64,000 bases of DNA, taken from Corinectria fuckeliana (lineage: Eukaryota; Ascomycota; Sordariomycetes; Hypocreales; Nectriaceae). Positions 24,310 to 36,313 of the stretch are shown here, piece by piece. The stretch lies in NCBI GenBank assembly GCA_019137255.1, contig WPDH01000247.1, positions 1 through 64,000 on the forward strand, in the 5' to 3' direction. Position 1 is the first letter of the stretch. Each line of letters begins with the position of its first letter. Under the pieces are notes generated by a model. The model made no database searches and was not told the origin of the DNA. It saw only the letters and a list, made by a program, of their open reading frames with translations. The position numbers and the translations under genes were made by a program.

Positions 24310-24428
24310 ACATACGGCCATAGCTCTTAGAAAATACGGGATCCCGTCCGCTCTCCCTTAGTCAAGCTGAGAAGCGGCAGATTAGTAGTTGGGTCGGTGA
24401 CGACCAGCGAATCCCTGCTGTTGTATGT
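24310..24428 (+). rRNA. 5S ribosomal RNA (copy C)
   Basis: A 119-nt 5S gene. Its 3' half (ATTAGTAGTTGGGTCGG and GACCAGCGAATCCCTGCTG) is of the common ascomycete type, unlike copies A and B. The first 70 nt are the same as in A and B except for two transitions. Terminal pairing, the GTGA hairpin and a T-run terminator are intact. Confidence 0.93.
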
Positions 24429-24773
24429 TTTTTGGCCCCTGATGCAACTTTTTGGCGTTGTGTCGATATGCAGTAGCTAGGCGAGATTTTGTGCAATGTT
24501 GAGAGCCCCGATATATTCACCGCGCTGGCTGCAACTGAGTATGTCTGGCCAGTATTATTGGCATCACTACTTGGGTGAGACGCTGCGGTCTATAATAAGC
24601 GAAAAGCGTCGGTGGGATAAGCTAAGACAGTGCTTGCTTCGCTGATGAACGGTTTAAGCCCATAGTGCTATTGAAATATCCTGCTTGATGGTTCAAACTC
24701 GTTGACGGCTCCTCGGAAAAGGGACACTGCGACCGAACCTGTCAACTCAGCCCAACTTAGAGATACACCATAA
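24429..24773. other. intergenic, no gene seen
   Basis: Short spacer between the third 5S gene and the 3' end of the acyltransferase pseudogene. No feature is supported. Confidence 0.45.
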
Positions 24774-26514
24774 TCACGCCTTCTTTCCACATTGTGGAAG
24801 TAGTAACGGGTCCTGGAGCAGACGCTGCATATCCTCCTCACGAATGTTGACTGATATGTCCACGCCGTACTCTGTCCACGACTGTGTAGAAACACACTTG
24901 GCACCTGTCATTGAAGTCCTCCGTGGTGAAGGCGCTTCCTTGATCAAAACATCACCATCCATCTTAGAACCACGCCATCAGCATAACGAATGTTGGAGCC
25001 TACTTCAAAATCTATGTCGTATATGCCAGACCGCGCCCAGCTCGTCACAAGGATATAGCGTCGACCCAGGAATGCTTGCCATAGGCGCTGGGGAGACTTT
25101 TCATATGCCAGACGATGCAAATGGGCCGCAAGATGCGCCGGCTGCGTAATCCTAGTGATGGTCTCGCGCACGCGCTGTGCGATGGGCTGGAGCGAGACGA
25201 TATTCTCGTTTTTGACTGTCGTTGTCGTAGCTGTGATTTGGACGCTCGACATTTCGACGTTGACCATAATGATTGGAGAACCCAAGAAGTCATCGGTAAG
25301 CTTTAGTACAGGTCGTACGCCGTACACGAGGTCACAGTGCACTGGATTTGTATCCGTCTCCAAGCTACGAGCGCGTGTGATGCACGACCAGATATACGCC
25401 AATACGGCATCATGCCGACTACATCTGTAGGTTTTACCATGCGTAGCTTTGTTCCAAAAGGAACTCAACTTGTTCGCGGTTCATGTGCACAATGTAGTCG
25501 AAGACTAGGGCGTTGATATCCCATTCCGACCACGGCATCGCTTTCCCAGCCGGTTTAATGTTGTCGGCTTGAAACAGACTGGGAACTTTAGTAGGCCAAG
25601 GAGCCTCAGGAGATGGAGTCCACCAGTCGTATCTATGCAGAGGCAAGCCGTCAGTCTGCTGAAGAACCGCGGGATCTGCCTCCTCAGCATTGATGTCACC
25701 CGCTGCCAACGCGTATAATCGAGCCGGATCAAACACCCCTATCAGTTGAGGTTCCGCCCTCCCGGTGAGTATACAGCAACTGACTCGATCCCAGTCACGG
25801 ACAGCGAGGACTAGAGATGAAATATCTGCCAAGGGATGCGTGATCTTGGCGGCTGAGATGGGCCCCCCACAAGCGGCCTCGGTGATCTGGATGGCTATCT
25901 AGGGGCTTGCAAAGCCCGGCATCGTCAGGTCCATTCGGTTCTAGCGCACTGGCTATCGATGTTGTTGGAACAAAGTCTTTGAGCGGTACTGTCTTTCGGT
26001 TCTAAAGAGGCTGGTCTGTTGTGCGGAAAACTGAATACAGAGAGAGTCCAGAGTGGCGGAGCTCTTCCCGACCACGAAAATCAACTCCTGGATCTTGGGG
26101 TTCCGTAATGGGCGTAGAAGCGACCGTAGCGTCTGGCATGCGGTGGAAAGGTCTTTTTCTCGCTTGTGACTGTTCCGTCGATAACATCTACAGCTTGGAG
26201 ACGGCCACACCACTGAGGATATGCATCAAGATTGACTCGCAGCGACTGACGGAGGTGTTCTGCCAAGTTCAAGGCGTCGCCATGGCCATGATCGGGCTTC
26301 TCAAACAGCCAAATTCTAGGAGATTTCCCTATGCCGACAATGCTTGCGAGTTCCACAGAAGTGATCGCCAGTCGGTGGAAGCAGAGTACAAAGAAACGAG
26401 AATGCAGATGCCTCTAGCCTCCTCAACTGGTACTGACCCGCCTGCGACTATGGCTCCATTCCTATCACTGCTCAAGAGCAAAAGCTTCTTCATCTTTCCC
26501 TGCTGATCAAGCAT
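24774..26514 (-). pseudogene. BAHD/transferase-family acyltransferase pseudogene
   Basis: Remains of a CoA-dependent acyltransferase of the fungal transferase family (trichothecene 3-O-acetyltransferase-like BAHD fold). Conserved pieces appear in order but in different frames. An N-terminal block (RIWLFEKPDHGHGDALNLAE) comes first, then HYGTP, the catalytic HxxxD motif as HPLAD, and a central block (RHDAVLAYIWSCITRARSL). The C-terminal block (WTEYGVDISVNIREEDMQ) is last. At least five small indels separate them, near 26345, 26098, 26085, 25890, 25445 and 24965, and none is at a splice signal. The DFGWG-type structural motif is altered to DFEVG. Several indels with no compensating introns mean it cannot make a full protein. 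Residue-level similarity is still high, so decay is fairly recent, unless the assembly is error-prone here. Confidence 0.8.
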
Positions 26515-26978
26515 CTTAATTTTCTATCAGAAGAAGAGGAATCGTGTCTCCTCTTCCGTCACCTTCTAGAAAACTTTCAGGACTCCCACACAAAGCTCAC
26601 GCTCAGCAAGGACTTATCAAAGTAAGTCAGAGGTCTTTCATTACTAACAAGAGAACTTTTCGGTTGTATGATAGACTCATACCTCACTCTGTCAGAGGGT
26701 TTTCACGAACTACGACAGTCATGGAACAGAGTGATAGCATCATCGAAAATATCTGCCTAGTCTGGCATAGCTAGTCAAACTCAGGGCTACTGCTCTAACA
26801 GTCTCTTGGGGATTGCTGAACAAGACAATGGATTTAGTGCTGAGCAGAGGCTCCCGATTCTCATTCTGCTGTTAAATGCATTCAATGACATGGCACGCCA
26901 CCTTATCAACAGGCAGAGTTACGACTCTATTATAATTAATTCTCTATTTTCTCCATCCTAGATTTGTATCCACCTAAC
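26515..26978. other. intergenic, no gene seen
   Basis: Spacer between the acyltransferase pseudogene and the 3' end of the FAD oxidase gene. The open frames here are short and unconvincing. Confidence 0.45.
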
Positions 26979-28573
26979 CTATAGCACAGGCTGAATTGAC
27001 TGAGGATTTCTAAAGATATTCTTCGGGTCATAGTTCGCCTTAACGTTCTCCAGCCTACGCAGATTCTGTCCCCAGTACAACGGCGGCGCCTCACTCGAGC
27101 TGACCTGCGAGTCGGGGTAGTTGACATACATCCCCCACTTGCCGTCGGGAATAGATGCGGTGATGCTCCGCCTAAAGCCCTTCATGAAGGAGAAGCCGTC
27201 ACTGGGGTATTTCTGTCCTTGCGACACAAAGTCGTAGAGCTGGAAGAGTAGCAGCTTGTCACGATGGACGTAAGCCGTGTCGGTGATCTTGGGCTTCGTC
27301 ACGGCAGAGTGCTCACCGCCGTGGATGTCCATCTGAATCCACCACGAGTGGCTGGTGGTGCTCCCTGTCGTGGAAACGTAGTCGACAAAGGACTTGAACT
27401 GATTCGAAGAAAGAGCGGGAGAAACGATGCTGGTGGCGTAGAAGGTATCATGCTACAAACCCATTAGTCGTGTCGGAGATAAAATGAGGCAATATTGACT
27501 TACTTCATCATAAGAGGCACTAGTCGGGTTCACATCCCCAGAACCAGCGAAATGCGACACCAGATCAAGCCAGCCAAGTGTCTTCGCATCTGCAAGCTGA
27601 GCACCCAGCTTGGTCAAAAGCGGCTGAATGGCCTTGCGCAGACTAGTTTCGTCACCAACAAAGGCACCGTCCAGGCTGTATCCGTTCTTGGAGATGGCGG
27701 CCTGCATAGTCAACTCGCCGGGCATGGTCTTTCCAAACTCCTGTACGTTCAAGAGGCCTTGAGCAGCCGTCTGCTTGTTCCAGCCTGGGTTGATGTCGAA
27801 GTAAGTGACTTGCTGAGGGGCCGGGAAGGTGTTGAACTCGAGCTCTGCGACGATGCCAAACGACGAGCCGGCGCCGCGAACGGCCCAGAAGAGGCTTGGA
27901 CGCTGCGTTGCTGAGCAGTGGACGACGGTGCCGTTGGCGAGGACGACCGTGGCGCCTTTAATCCAGTCCAGAGCGAGTCCGTACTTTCGAGAAACCATTC
28001 CGTAGCCTCCGTGGAGGACGTGGCCGCCAACACCAACACTGCCATTGTTAGTATAGATATTGAAATCACCGTATTATGTGGAGGACTGATGACTTACCCA
28101 GGGCATGTTCCATGTGAGATGGCTCGCTTGCCTTGGTTGTAAAGCTCCGTGGCAACATGTCCCAACCTGGCACCAGGCTGAATCTTGGCAGTGCCGTCCT
28201 TGGCCAGCGTGACGCTGTACATGCGATCCAGCTCAATCATCAGGTGGCCGTCCTCACCACCGAATCCAAGAGACGTGTAGCTGTGGCCGCCGCTCTTGGC
28301 ACTGACCTTGACGCCGTGCTTCGTGCCGCAGGCCACAGCAGCAGCGATCTGCGAGGTCGAGGTCGGGACGGCGATGGCGACGGGCTCGAACTGGAGTCGC
28401 AGGTTGTAAGCCGATCCATCTTGAGTCCAGTCTGAAGAGCCCTTGACGTCGAAGGCGACCTTGGCACTGGAGAGACAGCTCGTCAATGCATCGCGTTTGG
28501 TTGGCACGGCGAAGGACGTCGACGCTTGGGCGATGAGGCCGACGACTAGCCAGGAGAATGTTACAAACGTCAT
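26979..28573 (-). CDS. secreted FAD-linked oxidase (BBE-like, AA7/glucooligosaccharide-oxidase type)
   Basis: Extracellular flavoprotein oxidase with FAD-binding PCMH and BBE domains, which oxidises sugars or small alcohols and makes hydrogen peroxide. Three exons join in frame: 28098..28573, 27504..28038 and 26979..27452, giving 494 residues. A signal peptide is present (MTFVTFSWLVVGLIAQASTS). Both residues for bicovalent FAD are visible: His97 in KSGGHSYTSLG and a Cys at 157 in HGTCPGVG, the glucooligosaccharide-oxidase pattern. The BBE motif occurs near the C-terminus as YDPKNIFRNPQSI. Upstream ATGs in frame exist, but the chosen start places the signal peptide at the N-terminus. An A/T-rich TATTAAATAAGG lies about 90 bp upstream. 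Donor substrate is unknown. Confidence 0.9.
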
Positions 28574-30028
28574 GTTTGCGGCTGAAGAGAGGGTTGGAAG
28601 AGGATCTTCAATGAGAGTGAGTGACAATTAAAGCTGTACTTAGACGACAGACTCACGGGCCTTATTTAATATCTTTTAGGTTCTCTCCTCAATGGTTACA
28701 CGAAGCACGTAGCAGACTAAGACCCGCAGCGCCGGACGTGCGCGATACGAACTTTTGAAGATTACTAGCATTGCCACACGGCACTTGTGAGCTGAGGAGC
28801 CCGCGATGGAAGCCTTGATTGGGGCGTTTTCCAGGGGGAGAGAACGCCATGCTTATGGTCTATTGGAGGGTGTAAGCACCACAGGACATCTGCAGGTCGA
28901 CGCAGGAACATTTCCGACCAGCACAGCCCTATCAGACGGCAAAGAGAGACTTTCAGCTGGGCCTCAAATGGTCTCGAGCCATGACGACAGAGGGATATGA
29001 CACAGTGCCCCTAAACTAGCGTCGGTAAATGACGATGGACACCCCGTATTGAAGCTCGGACGCTATATATAGATAGCTTGCAGCAATTATTGGTCTCACG
29101 AAGCAACTAGTTAATGCGGGACATCTGGCTAGTCTTTGCCACGTATTTAGCATTGGCTCTGCCAGTATGTTCAGCCGTCGGAAACTAATTGGCGTGACGT
29201 CAAGTCTCACCCGTCCCTCCGCTGCAGTTACGAGAATACAGAAACGTAAACATCTCCTATCCTAGAACGAGGCATCCTCAACTGGAGGACAAGACTAATA
29301 GCCTCCATGGTGGGGAAGTGTGTTGATGCGATGGTCACACGAGCGGACAAGTGGCTGGTGTCACACATGAAGCACGCAGTGAGATTTTGTAAATCAACGA
29401 CCCGGTATTACACAGCAAACACTCAGTTTCTAGAGCTCAGCTTGCTACCCGCATAAGCTTGCAGCTGGGAATGGGGTGGCGGGTGGTCGATCATCTGACT
29501 GACATTGCCTACACTGATCATCTGTCTGGGCCTCGAAACGACCAATTGACTTTATACGAGCAACGTATATGTTGCTTGCCGTCTGTCATGCATCGGAGTC
29601 TAAGACAAAAATATCCTAAACACATCTACTGATCGGAGCTGATGCAACAAAGATACGAGCACCCATCGCCAACTAGCCTTTCCCCTACATCGATGGCAAA
29701 GATGGCGGCTTACAGGTAAGCGCTAAAGATCCCGATATTCTACGCTTATGATCAAAATAGAACACAGCGGTCAGACTTGAGCTATTTATTGCGATGAAGA
29801 GAATTAGCCACGGTATTGTGATGGTATGGTAGGACTGAAGTCAGTTGACGAAATATACTTGGAGACTAGTTTGTATTTATGCCGCTTGTATCGTTCAAAC
29901 CCAATGTTGCTGGCTAAAGTTGGTGATGTTTGTAGGTTTGGGGGATGTATAGCCTCGAATGACGCGAGGAACTATTGATGCTTGACTTGCTGTGTTCGCA
30001 AAGATGAGACGACTTTGACCGATGGGGG
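28574..30028. other. intergenic, no gene supported
   Basis: About 1.5 kb upstream of the FAD oxidase. Short frames occur on both strands without family resemblance. No RNA gene or repeat was seen. Confidence 0.45.
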
Positions 30029-30259
30029 TCATTTACATTGTAACAGAAACGTAGCCACAGCGAGGAGCCACGTCAGCAAATACAATGCCGGGTAGATCAG
30101 TTTGTTGACCAAACCAGAATGAATGAAGAGTGACTGAAGGCATCCCAAAGCTACCGTAACTGCCATTGAAACCCATATATCTTCGAGAATGCCCAATTTG
30201 AAGTACCATATACGGAGACTAACTCTTTCCAGTGACGGTGAACGCCAGCTGATCATCAT
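30029..30259 (-). CDS. small putative membrane protein, hypothetical
   Basis: An ATG-initiated frame of 76 residues that I do not recognise. Its C-terminal two thirds hold two hydrophobic stretches (about residues 28-45 and 52-72), as for a two-span membrane protein, and it ends FLLQCK. It could be a small gene, a remnant of a larger membrane protein, or chance. No introns or neighbours support it. Confidence 0.25.
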   Translation of the reverse strand: MMISWRSPSLERVSLRIWYFKLGILEDIWVSMAVTVALGCLQSLFIHSGLVNKLIYPALYLLTWLLAVATFLLQCK

Positions 30260-30518
30260 CTCGTTAGATTCTCCCTCTGCCAGGATTCATATCTGTGCCT
30301 CTTACCGTTTCATTGCTCAACCATTCTTCGTTCATTGTCCCCGTTTTCAGTGATAGTTGAAGTATCCTCGCATGTAATCATCGTTAAAAGTTGGTTGTCA
30401 ATATCTAGGTCTTAGTTTTGAGCAAAACACCATATCCTATATCATTGTGAACGTCCCAACAGCTCATACAACTATTCAACCGGCCAAGACGCGGCTAAGT
30501 CGGATAAGAACGGCATTC

Positions 30519-32748
30519 CTACCTACTCGTAACACCGTCTTTCTCGTACAAAGCCTTTCTAATAGCAAAGCTACCAAGCCGAACCAGTTCTGCCACGAAG
30601 TTATCCACTTGCTTGATATGTAGGATCTCATGCGGTAGCTGCTGCACCCGCATACGTCCGATGAGCTCAGGGCCTGCCTTGAGGAGATCCAGGTCGTCTT
30701 TGGCGGCCGGATCTAGCGGGTTCAGCAAGATGTTGCAGAACAGGATTGTGATGGCGGATATCGGGTGGAATAAAATGAGGCTGGCGATCCTCGTTAGTAA
30801 AAGTCCACGTAGCAGCGAGTATTGTTACTCACCAGAACGCGCCACCGAAGAGCGCGTGGTTCGCGGCTCGAAGATAAAAAAGCGTCGATCGGCTTGCCTC
30901 GACACATAAGGCGAGACTGGAGCTCACGCCCTCGGTATCCCCCCTGATGCTGTTTGGCCAGGCGCTACACCTACCACTGGCTAAGTGGATGCTTACCATG
31001 AGGTAATGGTAGTCAACATGCGTCATGATTATGCGCGTGCTGCTAAGAGGCGCCCCTTCAAGGTCAAGGCGCGTCTCTCGACAGCGGGATAGGGTAGGAC
31101 GGAATTTGATTGGCACTGACACCCTCCATTGCTCTAGTTCGTCGTCAAGTTCGCGTATGTCACTAAGAAGTCTAGCATCATTTTTGCGACGGCCGTCCGC
31201 CGAGTAGAGAAGGCGACTTGTTTTGGATTTGATACGGCTCAACCGCAGGTCGACCGGAAACGAAGGGACCGCAGCGTTGGTGCCAAGGATTGGAGGCAAG
31301 CTGTCCTCTTGATCGGCGTATTGGGCCTCAAGATAGCCCTCGGGGAGGGTGAGATCACAGTGCTCATCTGAAATGGAGGGTGGGTGGCCGGTGCGGAGAG
31401 CTAGCTCCTTGTCGAAGGTGTAACATAGCCAGAATAAGTCACGCAGGTGACTCTTAGTCCGCTCGGGAAAATGAGCCTTATCGACAGATTGGATTCGTAC
31501 AGCAGGCTCGGAGTGACCTCCGAGCATAATAGCGATTCGACATGCGACGGAGTGAGAGACGACGGCCGTGGGAAGCTGTCCAGTAAAGGCTTGATATATG
31601 GCCTGTGATAAATTTGGTTAGCCTACCATATCTTAAGGAATAAGCAATCATATCCTTACAAGCATAAAGGTTGTCTGCAGAGTTATCGTGTTCACTTCTA
31701 GGAGGACTTGAGGTAGTAGGTACTGGGCTTTTGCAGCACACGCATCACCGTCTACCTGAGGAATGAAGTCGATGGCTTCCTCTTGCATGAAGGACATGAT
31801 GGTCAGAAAGATGAAGACGCATGCTTTAGCCGACAAATGCTCGGTGGATGCCTGGAACTGCTGAGGCTCATAGGCGAGATTGATAGTCTGTTGGAACAGA
31901 ATAGGGTCGACGAGAGGAAACTGCGACCAGAACAAGGATGAGAAGACGCGAAGGTGCTCGTCAGCGATCCTCCGATCAGGTAGATCCAGCCATGACGCTG
32001 AGTGCTCGCAGCTCGCCGAAAGTGGTGGTATGAGCGGCAGATGCGAAGGTCGTTGAAAGCGGCCGGTGTCAAATGTCAGGAAAGAAGCGGCTTCGCCAGT
32101 TCGGGATTCGATCCATCGTAAGCCATCAGACGAGAAAGATGGGATACCGGTGATGGAACTGATGTGGCCTATAAAGAAGCCGGCAAAATAGATTTTGGCA
32201 AAAGTGACTAGCGGGGAGTCGTTTGCGGCGTTGTGTTGGTGGTGCGGTGGTGGAAGTTGCGGGCTGCGGCTCGATGAGTCTACACGGGAGATGAGTTAGG
32301 GGTTGCTCAGCAGGAGAGGCAGACTGAACTTGCTCTGTGAATTGGTTGCTTTTAGTTCTGTCACCGCTTGTGCAAGTGCGTCTTCAAGTTTACTAATGCG
32401 ATCCGACAAAGCCGTGTCCGGTCTGCATGAATAAGCCCAATTAGTATGCTGCCTCTAGAGACGGGTGGAGTGTGGGACGTAGAAGCAAGGCCTGTTTCTA
32501 TTAGGCACTTACTGGGACTTTCTCTTGGTTCGTTTGAGGGAAATGCGGTTGTAGGTGCATGAGATGTTATGATGCTTGCACCAGTCGCACTTTGGAGACA
32601 CGGCATCACATCGGATCTAGAATGGTGTTTGGTATGGGCATCACGAAAGGACAAAACCGGAGATATGCGAGACTATGTAAGGCATAGGAGCAGAAGATGA
32701 AAGCGACGAACCTTTCTCCGGTGACAGGAATCACAAGCCTTTGCCATG
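30519..32748 (-). CDS. Zn2Cys6 transcription factor
   Basis: Nuclear Zn2Cys6 regulator. The exons are 32713..32748, 32513..32616, 32330..32422, 31660..32263, 30833..31602 and 30519..30789, giving 625 residues in frame. The first exon is 12 codons and holds the first Cys pair (CDSCHRRK). The second completes the cluster (IRCDAVSPKCDWC then KHHNISC; spacing 2-6-6-2-6) with a basic tail (LKRTKRKSQ). Exon 3 carries the linker coiled coil (LSDRISKLEDALAQAV). The fungal_trans domain follows, with the hallmark RDLFWLCYTFDKELALRTG. The splice between exons 3 and 4 is the weakest; an alternative pair of sites also keeps frame. The xylitol dehydrogenase gene lies upstream on the same strand, so polyol regulation is possible but unproven. 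Confidence 0.83.
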
Positions 32749-33897
32749 TTGCCATGAACAAAGAGATGCTTGCAGGGTTGATGCAAAAGAGAGTGGTGAA
32801 GAAAGCGGGTAGACGGGCCGTCCTCGCCGACTAAGGGTAACTGCGAACGCTTCCAAGTAACTCAATGTTGCAATGAAGCCGGAAAACGGTACTGCGGCGA
32901 GGAAGCTAATAAGGAGAAAGAAATTAAGCATAATTCTGGGAAATCATCACGATCCCGTTCAACATCGGAGCCGCCGAGTGGGCCCGGACTCGGGATTTGA
33001 TCGTGATTCCCGCTGAGTCAGCGGCCGACGGCCTGTGGCCTGATGCCGACTGCTCTTCTACTATGTAAGCTATAATCAACGAATTGACTCTATGACCTTC
33101 TGAAGTGATCTTGAGTTCATACGTATCGGCGCGTGGCCGGCCGGCTTCAGATCATGCCTTTGAACATGACCGCCATCTAATTGGGCGTCATCGAAACGTC
33201 CAACGTCTTGGCAGGGTCCTTCACAAAGTGGCTGCGCTCTACATCGAGGTGAAGAGTCGGGCGCAGCAAAACCCAGGACATGATCATGGCAGGCAACGAC
33301 TTCGATATGTATCTGTCCCAGCTCGACTTCATGTGTGAGCCACGCCAATCAGGGAATACGCTCTCTGAAGTTGAGCTAGGGAGGGGATCTGTCCCTGCGG
33401 TAAACCAAGGACCGAGTTTTGGAAGATTGCTTCACAGGGAGTAGATCTATTATGGGAATGATGGAAGAAGACTGGATGGACTTTGGTCCCAATGACTGGT
33501 TATCCTAGCCAACATAGGTTACACTAGTGCGAATATGATACCATGTGAACAAGACGGTACTTCAGCTGGTATCAATCACGAATCTAGAAGGACTGCAAGG
33601 TGATATTAGACAGGGCTGGAACACCGTCGGGAGCGAAGGCTTTGTAGTTAGATGCATCTCTAGAAATTCAAGTCGTTCGCTCTGGCTCTTATGTTTGTTT
33701 CTTTGATGTTAGCAATCGTCTTTCACCTCGGGTGTGGCATGACTAGCCGTGATTGCAGGGGAGCAGTGAAGATAGGTTCTAGGCTATCTAAGAGCATTAC
33801 TAGCAGAGACAGGCACCATAATCGCAAATCCCTTATGAAAATTAACGTTAAGAGCCTTCGTCAACGTCGGAGTTTCTCTCCTTCATCCCATCCATCC
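32749..33897. other. intergenic: promoter of the regulator, 3' side of xylitol dehydrogenase
   Basis: About 1.15 kb. Its right part is the 3' flank of the dehydrogenase; its left part is the regulator's promoter. Open frames on both strands at 33076-33348 overlap one another and show no family pattern. Confidence 0.45.
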
Positions 33898-35084
33898 TTA
33901 GTCCTGTACGCCTCGTATCAAATTCTTGATGCCTTCGCCCATTCTCGTCTTCTCCCAAGCTTCGCTCGCGCGCTCAAACGGCACCTCGCTGCTAATCAAG
34001 GACTTGACAGAGACTTTTCCCGAGCCGAGCAATTCGAGGGCAACGTCGTAGTCCCCGGGCCCGTAGCGGAAAGACGTCTTGACGACCGTCTCTTTCTCAG
34101 ACATTGCGAGGATCGGCAAAGACTGTACCGGCTTGCCCATTCCTATCTGGACGAATATGCCGCCTGGTGCCGAAGCGAAAATGCCAGTCTGGGCAGATAC
34201 TTCAACTCCAGTGCACTCTAAAACGACATCTGCACCGTCCTCAAGATTCATCTCCTTGCGGAACCTCGCAGCGTCTTCTTCCGGTGTCGCATCGAGCGAC
34301 GGCACGAACGTCGCACAATCCACAAAGCCTTTGGCAAACTCGAGCTTGTTTTTGTTGATGTCGGATATGTAGATAGCACTGGCCCCGAATGCTTTGGCCG
34401 AAGCGGCTACGAGAAGCCCAATGGTTCCGGAGCCGAGGACCAGGACGCTCTGGCCCGGCTTCAAATCTGTAAGACGGACGCCGTGGACTGCGACACTCAA
34501 AGGCTCCAAGAGAACAGCTTCCTGCAGACTGAGAGAGTCGGGTATCTTGTAGGCAAAGTCCTCCGGGATCTTGAAGAAGCGGGACAGTGTGCCGTGGGTG
34601 CGAGGAGGGTCCGCGGCAAATTGCATCTCGGGGCAGATGTTGTATCTTCCGGCCTTGCAAAACTTGCATCGACGGCATGGAAATCCTGGCTCGATGGCGA
34701 CGCGGTCACCCGGCTGGACACTCGTCACGGCTGGGCCAACTGAGTGGACGATACCCGAGGCTTCGTGGCCCATGACAAGAGGCTGTTCCTCCGAGACTTT
34801 TCTTATCACGCCGCCGTGCACCCAGAAATGGACCTGAACGGCTTTAGTACGAGGTTAGAAATAGGCTTAAAGAATAAGAAGCCTTACATCGCTGCCGCAG
34901 ACCCCGACATACGAGGGCCGAATCAAGATGTCGTGAGGGTCCTTGATTTCTGGGATCGGTCGGTCCTCGAAGCGGACTTTCCCAGCACCGGAAAGAAGGC
35001 AAGATAGATTCTGTGAAAAAGTGGTCAGCTAAAAAATGGCAACGAACATCGGGCCACTGCTCCGTGACTTGCGTTTTGGGCCAT
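33898..35084 (-). CDS. xylitol dehydrogenase (D-xylulose reductase)
   Basis: Cytosolic zinc-dependent NAD+ polyol dehydrogenase converting xylitol to D-xylulose in pentose catabolism (could also act on sorbitol). Three exons, 35073..35084, 34888..35010 and 33898..34833, give 356 residues. Catalytic zinc ligands are Cys42 (VCGSD), His68 and Glu69 (GHEASG). The structural zinc loop CRRCKFCKAGRYNIC has Cys 98, 101, 104 and 112. The Rossmann motif is GSGTIG, followed by an acidic residue in YISDIN, which favours NAD+ over NADP+. The first exon is only four codons, and its intron starts with GC (AAC|GCAAGT) and ends CACAG. That restores the family N-terminus (MAQN...LSCLLSGAGKVRFEDRP). L-arabinitol dehydrogenase is the main alternative, but the zinc loop fits xylitol dehydrogenase better. 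Confidence 0.87.
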
Positions 35085-36313
35085 TTCTGATCACGCTTAT
35101 CTAGCAGACGCTGCGTTATTTGGAAGATGTTGGGTTTATCTGCAAAGTGGAGGATTTGTTCGGGCATTCGCGTTTTAAATAGACCTAGTTGCATGCTCAG
35201 CAACTCCAAGTTCGTGTTCATGGTTTGTCAGATACCCCGCGTTTTACGTGCCATTTGTTGCCCCGAGGATGACGGAGTAGTGTCGACCGATGGAAGGGTA
35301 CATGGCTGATGACGTCTACAAACTGTCGATCACAGTTATATCCCCGTTATCACGACACTCATTGTACCAAAGCAGCTCTACTGACGGGGTAGCTATTGAG
35401 TAATAACAGTCACTGAGCAATGCGGCTGCTGAGCACTTGGAATGACGAGTTTCCTGCGTTGTCTCTCGGTATGTGATTTTGTTCAGTTCGCAGTGGACAG
35501 ATCCGATGTCCTGTAGAAACAGAGTGAGTAGCATCCTAGGTTATCATCAATCATGTAGCATCGGAGCACAGTGACCCGATGTGCGTAAGTCAAGCTACAA
35601 TCCACACATTTGCGAGCGCGTCTAGCCATTAGTTGATAGCGGTCTGTCTTACAATCAAATATGTTAAATCAGGTATGATGATCCTAGCCAGTACTCTACG
35701 GCCCTCCATTCTGGAAAACACTTGAGTGCCTACTTCCTCGAGACATTCCGTGTTTAGAGACACAGCCATACGTACGTCGCAAGGCATAATTTTGCTGCTT
35801 TTCTTGCTCTTCGCGGTATTGCTAGTGAGTCCAAGGTTTCTCCAAGAGTGAGAACGTCAGAATCTGGCAGTATAGCAGACACTGTTGCAGAGAATATTTT
35901 CAGAGGGTGCAAAAACGGACGGCTGCATACAGCCTTCCATTATCCCCAGTCATATCTATTCAGCAACCCTGCCCTCGTCTATTGAAGCTTTAATGTCCAT
36001 TCTACTCTAGCCAGCTTCCTTGTTTAGTATGCCAAGACCTCTGATAATCTTGTCAATTTCTCGCTAAGGGTTTGTGTGTGTGGCAGCAATCCATCCATGT
36101 GTGCCCCGCGACCCAACATGAATAATGTGGAGCGCAGTCTATATCCCTTTTATCGCCGGCACATTATGAGTTGAGTAAATCTACACGTCACAAACCTATA
36201 AACACGCTCGGTACTGGTACTAATCTTATTACAAATGCTCTCTTAAGCACACTTTCTTGAATTTTCCTATTTCGTCTCAGTTCACTGGTACGACTTGCAG
36301 CGTTGGCACGCCA
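35085..36313. other. intergenic, no gene seen
   Basis: Promoter side of xylitol dehydrogenase and 3' flank of the kinase-like gene. No coding or RNA feature is supported. Confidence 0.45.

Noticed and set aside
33691..34221. 176-codon frame antisense to xylitol dehydrogenase
   Set aside because: It is a shadow of the real gene on the other strand; codon pattern and protein look are wrong.
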